A stretch of 64,000 bases of DNA from Protopterus annectens (taxonomy: Eukaryota > Chordata > Ceratodontiformes > Protopteridae), in NCBI RefSeq assembly GCF_019279795.1, contig NC_056750.1, forward strand, positions 830,100,735 to 830,164,734, in the 5' to 3' direction. This document shows positions 56,503-64,000 of this stretch, one piece after another. The first letter of the stretch is position 1. Each line of letters begins with the position of its first letter. A model generated the notes under the pieces. It saw only the letters and a program-made list of their open reading frames with translations, was not told where the DNA came from and did not search any database. A program made the position numbers and the translations under genes.

Positions 56503-57353
56503 TGACAGTGACATGTCTCGGACTCAAGCTAAATTCCAAAAAGTGCATAGTCATCCCCTTTGGAAAAAACAAAGTACCCACAAACTACCACATTGGTGGT
56601 AGTCCCCTAAATATGGAAGACGTAATAAGGGATCTGGGGACCCAAGTAGATAGTAAACTCTCCCTTGATAATCACATTGCCAAAGTGGTTAGAAAATCCT
56701 TCTACGTGGCACACCTTATCACAAAAGGGTTCGCATCTAGATCAAAAGAGGTCATTGTGCCCCTCTACTCATCGATCATCAGACCCATCATAGAGTACAA
56801 CACATTTGGGATGTATCTTACAAGACACCTGCAACAGCTGGAAAGACCACAGAAGTACCTCACCAAGAGGATCACTGGCCTCAAACAGATATCCTATGCA
56901 GCTCGACTGAAGAAACTCCAGCTGTACTCGGTTGGATACCACCTACTCGGAGATGATCTCTGCCTGACATACAAGGCCATGTCCAACCCAGAACTGATCA
57001 ACATGCTCCACCTAAAGAAAAGCTTATCCCCTCGAGCCACACGCTCTAGAGATCTAAATCTCACCACAACAATAAACAGGACATGCTGGAGGGATAGATT
57101 CCTGTCACAGAGACTTCCCATGCTTTGGAACAAGATTCCAATCTACATTAGGCAGAGATCCTCACTAACACTCTTCAAGAGAAACCTTGACGAGGGAAAC
57201 AGAAAGTTTACAGCGGAGATCACTTCAGTGGCTCTGCTGGACAGAGGCACAGGGAACAAATCTAAGGGGGCGGTGAAAGCCAACACATTCTGGCTAGGCT
57301 TATAAATGCCTTCGGGCAGATAGCCTAGTACCTACCTATGAACCTATGAGCAT
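56503..57353 (+). mobile_element. CR1 3' part, copy C, inserted in repeat R1
   Basis: 5'-truncated in the RT C-terminal region, then intact to the 3' UTR (ctggctaggcttataaatgc) and the tail (cctatgaacctatgag). It splits R1 copy 3 and so is younger than it. Together with copy A it shows which CR1 lineage was most recently active here. Confidence 0.9.
56520..57305 (+). pseudogene. CR1 ORF2 C-terminal fragment, open frame
   Basis: About 260 codons without a stop: LKLNSKKCIVIPFGKNKVPT, VIRDLGTQVDSKLSLDNHIA, FYVAHLITKGFASRSKEVIV, MYLTRHLQQLERPQKYLTKR, SRDLNLTTTINRTCWRDRFL and LTLFKRNLDEGNRKF. It is the thumb and C-terminal region after the RT palm. One codon is missing at IEYNTFG (copy A has IEYNAPFG), and a few codons are missing after LDEG. 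It keeps the CGA that is TGA in copy A. Being 5'-truncated, it cannot act alone. Confidence 0.88.
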
Positions 57354-57975
57354 ACCTCTCCATTGGCATACTGTCCACAGACTGGCCACATTTGCCTGTC
57401 ATGGTTTGTCTGTTCCCCAGACAGTTGGTGTCCTTAGAGAATCAGTGAGGGACTCTGGGGAATGCAGTCAGTAAATACTCACATCTATAGGTATTACTGA
57501 CTTCATATTCCTCATAAAGGATGTTACAACAAACCTGGTGACATCTGCAACTGTCGCAATTTATGACAGCAATATGTCTAATCTTCTTCTGTGTTTGTGG
57601 CTCTGTCCCCAAATTATGTCAGGCTTTGTCCACTTGTCAATGAGCCTCAGACGTATTTAGTATCATTATTACTTGCCTTCATTTCTGCTACCATCCCAGT
57701 GATGTAGTAGAACCACAAACATGTCAGGGAAGAGGCCATAGATATAAGCCCTGAGCTTGTACATTCTGAAGTGAACTGTATATTTGAGAGGTCTGTGTAT
57801 GTCTGGCCATTGTTAACAGACTGTCAGGATTGTGTACACATGTCATGTGTACATGTTATTTGGGCTGTGTATGGAGGGGGTAGATGTGTTATCGCTCCTT
57901 TTTTATCTGACTGTGCATGCTGCTCCAGTTTCTGCTGGTCTATTGCTGTTTGTGTTTGTAATGTAGGGGCAGACT
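57354..57975 (+). repeat. Repeat R1, copy 3, right part
   Basis: Matches 53770-54080 and 54640-54790 of copy 2 (ggtttgtctgttccccagac, caaattatgtcaggctttgt, ctgactgtgcatgctgctcc). It continues copy 3 after the CR1 insertion. Confidence 0.7.
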
Positions 57976-58035
57976 GAGACATGTCCTGTACCGTACCATG
58001 ATCAGGATTCATACTACACTAAGAATTAGCCCAGT

Positions 58036-58298
58036 ATGGGTGGCACAGTGGTGCAGCAGTAGCGTTGTCAACTCACAGCAAGCAGTTCTCTGGTTCGATT
58101 CTCAGCTGGGGTTCCTTCTGTTTGGAGTCTGCATGTCCTCCCTGTGTTCATGTGGATTTCCTCTGGGTGTTCCAGTTTCCTCCCACATAACAAAGGCATG
58201 CATCTGGAGCGTTTCTCCCAGGCCTCTGCTGAAAATTGGCTTTGTTCCAAATCAGACTTTCACGGTTAACAAATGTTAAATAAATAAAAATAAATAAG
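58036..58298 (+). mobile_element. tRNA-headed SINE with L2-type tail, complete copy
   Basis: Head with an A-box-like gtggcacagtggtgcagcag and B box ggttcgattctca. Body ctgcatgtcctccct, then tccagtttcctcccac. Tail ggcctctgctgaaaattggc, ttaacaaatgttaaataaat and an aaat-rich end. The tail aligns with the L2 3' end at 60604-60700 (complement). It is the best preserved SINE of this type here. RNA polymerase III would transcribe it, and L2 proteins are the likely mobilisers. Confidence 0.88.
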
Positions 58299-58895
58299 TA
58301 TATGTAGGGCTAGTGTGTGAGTGCAAACAATTATGTATTTGTTCACACAGTCCGTACTCTACCGTTCACTTGAGTTACCGATATGTGACTGTGACTGTGG
58401 TGATATTGGTTGTGGGTATGCACTTTCACACTGGTGTCTGTTTTTTCAGTGCTCTTACATCCCTGTAGTGCCTGATATATTTGTAAATACATGTGTAATT
58501 ACCCATCACAGATTTACTTTTTCAATTACTTGGTGCTATTTCACTAAATATGTGTTAGAGCACACAGGATGGTGTTACTGCAGCAACTGTGTTAGCTTAT
58601 CTATGCCAGTACTTCAGATACATCCCCATTTTCATGGCTCCCACCCATCACTTTGTCAGTCTTGGTCAAGATTCATTGAAGCAAGGGGTTCTAAGCATAC
58701 CTCTCATCTGGCTGGATTGTTTCAGGATGTCCAGGTTTATTGCTCATATTTCTGGTCTGTTTTACAGAGTATTCTCATTTATCTGCTAAATCACTGTGAT
58801 GATATGATGATTGTTGCCAGTAAATAATGACATGCATTTCCTTTTCATACCTCACATTCATCCGAATATATATGCTGAAACAACCTGTGTCACTC
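58299..58895. other. No feature recognised
   Basis: The frame at 58321-58827 (+) has no motif I recognise and is rich in Cys/His/Ser without a pattern. No repeat family assigned. Confidence 0.35.
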
Positions 58896-60603
58896 TGTCA
58901 AGAAGAGTACAGGGGGACAATGACCTCTTCCTTCCTGGATGCAAAAGCATAGTAATGAGATGTGCTACATAGAAGGACTTTCTGACCACAGTGGCAATGT
59001 GGTAGTCAAAAGAGACATTGCTGTCAACCTGTGTACCCAGATCTTATAATGCCCTCTGTTTTCAGGGGACTACCATTGATGTGGTATTTCATGGGAACAG
59101 GGTTTTTCCCAAATGGGATGACAATGCATTTTCTGACATTGAGCTTACGGCCATGGCTCTGACACCAGTCATTGGTCTCAGTGAGGCCTTTCTGTAGGAT
59201 GCCAACATCACTTGGGTAGTTAATAATAGCTCCCAACTTGCAATTGTCTGCAAACTTTGTCAGCCAGAGTCCCTTCATGTTGGCATGGACTTCAGAGAAG
59301 TAGATACAAAACAGGAGAGGACCCAGGACAGAATTCTGTGGGACTCCACTTATGACTGCTCAGCAGTCTGACTTGGAGCCAGCTATTTTCACACTGTGAG
59401 TTCTATCTGTGAGCCAGTTTGCAACCCACCTAGTGATATAGGGGTTGATGCCTAGCTTAGTGAGTTTTTGCATGATTCCTGAGTGGGGAATGGTATCAAA
59501 GGCTTTGGCCAGATCAAGGTAGGCTGTATGAGCCACCTTGCCTTCATCCAAAGCTCAGGTGAATGACTCAAAGAAGTTGACCAGGTTGATTGAGCAGGCA
59601 TGACCTACCCTTCACAAAACCAAATTCGGTGGGATTCTGAGTCTAGAGATTCCTATAGCCCTGTTTATTAGGTGCATGATGATGCATTCCAAGCTTTGCA
59701 TGACAGACTTGTCAGGCTAATGGGGCGATAGTTCCCAGGGTCTGTAGTCACTCCTCCTTTGTGGAGAGGGGTGACTGTAGCAGTGCGCAATTCAATAGGG
59801 ACAAAGCCTGAGGTGAGGTTGTAATTGAACAGGGCACACAGGTGAGGTGACAGGTCACTCTAGTGTTCATATAGAACACAGCCAGTGATATTGTCAGGTA
59901 CCCTAGAAGCTGTATTCTTGGCCTTGGAGAGTGGTGTTTTAACCTGTGTAGCAGTAATACTGGGTGTCTGGCAGTGTACTGGTATTGTGATTGGTCTTCT
60001 GGGGGGGGTGAAGTTGGCACTGAATCTTTCGGCCAGTATATTGGCAATATCTGTTGTCTCAGTCTAGGAGGTACCATTGTTCAGTAGCTCAGAGCAAATC
60101 TTGGTATCGCCATGGAGATTCTTTACATAACTCTAGGAGGCCTTGTGGTTGTCTTTACTATGTGCTGCAAGTCTGTTTTCACAGCTAGCTTTATAGTATT
60201 TGATGAGGGATCTCAACTTTTAATTGAGGCTGATAAGGGTTTTTTCCAGTCTTGGGACTTCACCTTATTCTGTATCAGTTTCCTCCTTCTGTTGTAGAGT
60301 TTCTTTATGGCCGGAGACCACCAGATTGACTTCCTTTTTTTGGAGGTGAGGGTCTTGGTTCTATTGGGTATGGCAGAATCCATGCATTTGCATACACGTT
60401 CATAGTGCATTGGTGTTTAACTCAGCAGTCATGCAACTAGTCTCCATTTGCATGGCTGCCATGAGGTTATCCATCTCTGTTTTTTGGAGGCCAAAGTTAG
60501 CTTTGGAAAGGCTTTTCCTGGTGGTTACCTTTGCAGAGGGGATGGGAGGGATGTGGATTTCCAAAGGTGATTACTTTGTGGTCAGATCTAACAAGGGAGG
60601 AGT
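58896..60603 (-). mobile_element. CR1 (-), RT part, left piece of a copy split by L2
   Basis: The minus strand holds CR1 ORF2 from SLVRSDHKVITFGNPH (late endonuclease, about 60600-60550), WWSPAIKKLYNRRRKL (60350), through the RT, to VIVPLYSS near 58905, where homology stops without the 3' UTR. The 5' part of the same copy lies at 63290-63810. Confidence 0.85.
58990..60600 (-). pseudogene. CR1 ORF2, endonuclease end and RT, degraded
   Basis: 60410-60213: AIPNRTKTLTSKKRKSIWWS. 60077-59748: start of the RT with several shifts. 59551-59360: HTAYLDLAKAFDTIPHSGIM and YITRWVANWLTDRTH (motif A Asp present). 59278-59024: WLTKFADNCKLGAII, where the catalytic FADD reads FADN, then QSHGRKLNVRKCIVIPFGK. 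The loss of a catalytic Asp and several frame changes make it inactive. Confidence 0.85.
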
Positions 60604-63288
60604 TTATTTTTATTTTATTTATTTTACATTTGTTGACCGGGATAGTCCGAATGGATGCATGTCCATTTTCAGCGGAGGCCCGGGGAGAAAAGCTCCAAGG
60701 GTAAGCAGATACAGCATTACATAATACCAGCATTACATATTACAGACTATTTACAGAGATTACATAAGTAAGCAAGTTAAACAAGTTCCACAGGTTACAG
60801 TTAATCCTGAGCACAAGTCAGGAATTTGTGACTACAAATTCTAGAGAGAGTTAGCCAGGCTTGATACACTGACATAGCCAGTTAAGTGACAAATGTTGTT
60901 TGAGTCTAGTTTTAAATTGACCTAAGGTGGAAAGTAAGGTAATATCAGCTGGAAGAAAGTTCCAGGATCTACTTACAGAGTTTGCAAAGAGAGAATCACC
61001 GGCTGTGTTATTAATTTTGCTAGTCTGAATTAGTAGTTTGTTAGAGGATCAAAGCGGTCTAGGATTGTTATAGGGGGTGATAATATTTTTAAGTGCAGGA
61101 GTATTGTCTGAATTATAGAGGATTTTATAGGCCATAATCAGTTGGTTATACTGGATTAGGCTGGGTAGTTCAAGCCACCCAAGCTGATTTAGATTGATGC
61201 AATGATGTGTCCTAAAAGGCAGCCCAGTGGCAAACCTGGCAATGTGGTTGTAGCAAATTGAGAGTTTGTTAAGGAAAGTCTTGTTCAAATTCAAGAGTAG
61301 AGGGGATGCATACAGAAGGGTTGAAAGAAGTTGAGAACGAGCTATGGCAATTTTAGCTGGAGGGGTTAGGAAGGCTTTTATTCTGTAAAGTAACCCTAGT
61401 TTTTTATTGATGGTTTTGATAGTTTGGTTAACATGTAGGTCAAATTTTAGATTATTGTCTGTGATGACACCTAATAGTTTTGTAGATGGGTCAGGGGAGA
61501 TTATTGTGCCATCATTTGATTTTATGGTAAAGGTGAAAGCGGTAGAGCTACGTGTTGGTGAAAATAACAGCATTTTATTTTTTTTGGGATTTAGGATCAG
61601 ACAATGTTCAGAAAGCCAGTTTTCTATTGTATTAAAGGTGGTCTGGGTAGCTGACCATAACTCTACTGGAGATGTGGCTGAGCAAATCAGAGTAGAGTCA
61701 TCAGCATTTTGGATACAGCTGTCTTTTGGGATGACAGTATAAAGGTCGTTAATGAAGATGGAGAACAGCAAGGGCCCTAGTATAGAGCCTTGTGGTACTC
61801 CAGGGGTGTTAGGTAGAAGGTTAGAGAGTTTGTTCTGCAGAGGACAGCCTGCTGTCGACCATTCAGGTAGGATTGAAACCAATGGAGGGCTCTAGTATCT
61901 AGACAGAATGTTTGCAGGGTGTGGATTAAAAGTTGGTGATCAACCATATCAAATGCCTTGGAAAGATCCAAAAAGAGGGCTGAGGATATATAATTATTGT
62001 TGTGATTATGGTTTTTGGTGTTGGTAAAGGCTAGGAGGGCTGAAGTAGTGCTGTGATGAGGACGGAAGCCATGCTGAGTGTCTGCCATAAGGCGATTCTG
62101 GATTAGGTGGTGCATGAGTTGTCTATGAATACATTTTTCCATAATCTTTGCAAGTGAAGAGAGTATAGCTATTGGCCTATAATTGGAGAATTCAGTAGAG
62201 CTGCCTCCTTTGTGAAGTGGGATTACATAGGATATTTTCCAGATGGTGGGAATTTTAGCTTCTACTATGGTTCGATTGATTAGTATGGAGACGGGGTAAG
62301 CAATAGCATCAGCTGATTTTTGTAGGTACTCGGCAGGGAGTTGATCAGCAGAAAGTGTAGAGGGTTTTAATTTTTTGATCAAGGTACGGATAAGTGAAGT
62401 GGTGACTGGTTGGAAGCTGAATGCAAATAGGTTTCTAGGGGTGTTACTTTCAGGACCAGGGGAGCTAGGAGGTAGTTGGCTAGCTAGGGCTTGAATTGTC
62501 TCAGTAAAGAATTGATTAAAACTATCAGAAACATCTTCAGGGGTTTTATCAATAGTAGCAGCAGGGATTGGGGTTGAAGTTTGTCCAGGATGTAGTAGAT
62601 TATTTAAACCTGCCCAAAACTTCTGAGGGTTATTTTAATTTACTGTCTGTAAATTACAGAAGCATTGTTTTTTGTCTTGTAAAATTGATTTTTTGGTTTC
62701 GTCCCTGGATTGCCTGTATTTAATGTGATCTTGAGGGTCTTTAGAAGAATGCCATAAAGCCCATGCTTTGTTTCTAAGGGTAATTTTGAGTTTAGACTCT
62801 ATAGAAAGCCATGGTGCAGTTTTTGCCTTGGTTCTCTTTGAACGAACAGGTGTATGCAAATCAAGGATCTCAAGGAATTTCTTGTTAAAGTATGCTACTG
62901 CTTCCTCTAAGGGGAGATGTGTTTAGAATAGACCAATTACATGAGTTTAGTTCTTGTTGGAATTTGGCAGGGTCAAAGTTTTTATTGTTTCTAACCTTTC
63001 TGAGTAAGGGTTGTTGGGAATTAATGGTTTTGTGCTTAATTACATATGTGAGAAGGTGATCGCTAAGGCCATTAAGGAGGGTACCAGAGGTATACAGTTG
63101 GGGGGTGACTATTTATGAGTACCCAGTCAAGTATACTTTCTTTTTGGTTGGGTTTACCTATCCTGGTAGGGGTGGATATGATTTGTGTAAATGCATGCAG
63201 GTTAATATGGGTGGTTGGGGATTCTGAGGAACAGGTGCCCCAGTCTGGAGTCGGCTATTAGTGTACAGCAACAGTCGCCGATGTTAGT
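60604..63288 (-). mobile_element. L2-type non-LTR retrotransposon, young, inserted in CR1
   Basis: The 3' end at 60604 reads, on the minus strand, ggcctccgctgaaaatggac, cggtcaacaaatgtaaaata and a taaaa-rich run. Upstream lie a nearly open ORF2 (RT) and part of the endonuclease (IISTPTRIG, ESILDWVLIN, GLSDHLLTYV near 63190-63050). It is 5'-truncated inside the endonuclease near 63288. CR1 sequence continues on both sides in the same orientation, so L2 landed in CR1; about 50 bp of CR1 seem to be missing at the site. The 3' end is shared with two SINEs in this window. Confidence 0.85.
60840..63200 (-). pseudogene. L2 ORF2: endonuclease end and reverse transcriptase
   Basis: The enzyme that would copy L2 and, by tail sharing, its SINEs. 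Minus-strand order: about 62860-62640 SKLKITLRNKAWALWHSSKD, one TAA, NPQKFWAGLNNLL. 62382-61880 has IKKLKPSTLSADQLPAEYLQ, VIPLHKGGSSTEFSNYRPIA, DTQHGFRPHHST and ALFLDLSKAFDMVDHQLL (motif A). A frameshift near 61870 follows. 61880-61049 has TPGVPQGSILGPLLFSIFIN, CIQNADDSTLIC (YADD reads NADD), KLGLLYRIKAFLTPPAK and LGWLELPSLIQYNQLIMAYK. A TGA at 61049-61051 precedes the last 60 codons (SRSWNFLPADITLLSTLGQF). Few lesions, so a recent insertion. Confidence 0.88.
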
Positions 63289-63812
63289 ACTGACCTGTAG
63301 TGGGTTTAGGAATGAGCTGTTCCAGGCCATTGAAATTAATGAATTCCAGGAAATGTTGGGCAAGTGCATTGGTACATGAGTAGCTTTGCCAGTTAATGGT
63401 GGGTAGTTGAAGTCAACCAATATGAGAGTGTTAGGTTGGACACCAATATTCTCCAGGGTAATTAGGAACATGAAGTGTGAGCCTTGGGACATAGTTCTGA
63501 ATCACTGTCTTACCCAATGTTAGCTATGCCTGCAGGATCTGTAATGCATAATGTTGGTCTACCACTCTGGAGGTGTGTGCATCCTTAATAAATATGAAAA
63601 TACCACCACCTTTGGAGCTTCAGTCCAGGTTCTGCAGCCTAAAGGTATGGAATGAGTTATAGGCTGGTAGTGCAGGCGTGCTTTCTGCTGCCTTTAACCA
63701 GGTCTCTGTTACAGCAGAAATATCAATGCTCTCCATTTTAAGGAGTGCTTCCAGTGAGTGCCTTTTCAGATTTAGACTTCTACTGTTCAGCAGCATGACC
63801 CTCAGATTGCAT
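63289..63812 (-). pseudogene. CR1 ORF2 endonuclease, 5' piece of the split copy
   Basis: The minus strand from about 63810 encodes [20 protein letters not shown] and ESIDISAVTETWLKAA (N and E motifs), ALPAYNSF, GGGIFIFIK, then MSQGSHFMFLITLENIGVQP and LILVDFNYP (GDFNYP reads VDFNYP). It ends at PLQVSTNI, where copy A has TPTRGENI, and L2 begins. Together with 58896-60603 it forms one CR1 copy. It has several frame changes. Confidence 0.8.
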
Positions 63813-63822
63813 GTGCTTGTAT

Positions 63823-63934
<112 letters not shown>

Positions 63935-64000
63935 TTATTTACCTTTCTAATATATGTGTGTGTGTATATATGTAGATATATTTTAGATGTATCTCTCTCT

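Noticed and set aside
58321..58827. A 168-codon frame considered as a host gene exon
   Set aside because: No conserved domain, no splice pattern, and residue composition typical of translated non-coding DNA.

Overview
The window is repeat-dominated DNA from a vertebrate nuclear genome, probably not mammal or bird; a fish, lungfish or amphibian with a large, repeat-rich genome fits best. The evidence is the mix of elements: CR1, L2 and RTE non-LTR retrotransposons, a DIRS-like retroelement, PIF/Harbinger and Tc1/mariner transposons, tRNA-headed SINEs and many (CA)n and (TA)n tracts. I see no host protein-coding gene, rRNA, functional tRNA or prokaryotic feature. The species cannot be named from the sequence alone.

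Layout. 1-4.5 kb: AT-rich DNA, then a nearly complete CR1 (+). 4.7-5.15 kb: a row of four hairpins. 5.9-9.3 kb: an L2 fragment and a DIRS remnant (-) split by one CR1 (-), followed by another CR1 (+) and an 18-bp minisatellite. 9.9-10.7 kb: a CR1 fragment split by a SINE. 10.7-14.7 kb: no genes, small repeats. 14.8-16 kb: a short non-autonomous transposon and a second SINE type. 19.2-21.7 kb: a Harbinger Myb/SANT gene (+). 21.7-25 kb: nothing recognised. 25-27 kb: CR1 nested in CR1. 27-28 kb: tRNA-headed repeat units split by another short transposon. 30.2-31.3 kb: a broken Harbinger transposase. 34-40 kb: a tandem array of tRNA-headed units split by a long CR1 (-) that keeps both ORFs. 40.3-54.8 kb: two same-orientation copies of a larger unit (Harbinger Myb gene with Tc1 in its intron, plus a 1-2 kb repeat), invaded by RTE, CR1, a second Tc1 and a short transposon. 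56.1-58.3 kb: a third copy of the 1-2 kb repeat split by CR1, then a SINE. 58.9-63.8 kb: CR1 (-) split by a young L2 (-).

How the parts work together. The clearest biological signal is parasitism among mobile elements. Two SINEs share one tRNA-like head but carry different 3' tails. One tail matches the 3' end of the L2 at 60.6 kb, the other the 3' end of the RTE at 43.5 kb. The window therefore holds both SINEs and relatives of both LINEs whose reverse transcriptases probably moved them. A second signal is a family of 335-387-bp elements with terminal inverted repeats and 8-bp target-site duplications, present in four copies, two of them splitting other repeats. A third is a Tc1 element fixed at the same place in the Myb-gene intron of two Harbinger copies. 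All coding regions are transposon-derived and nearly all are broken.
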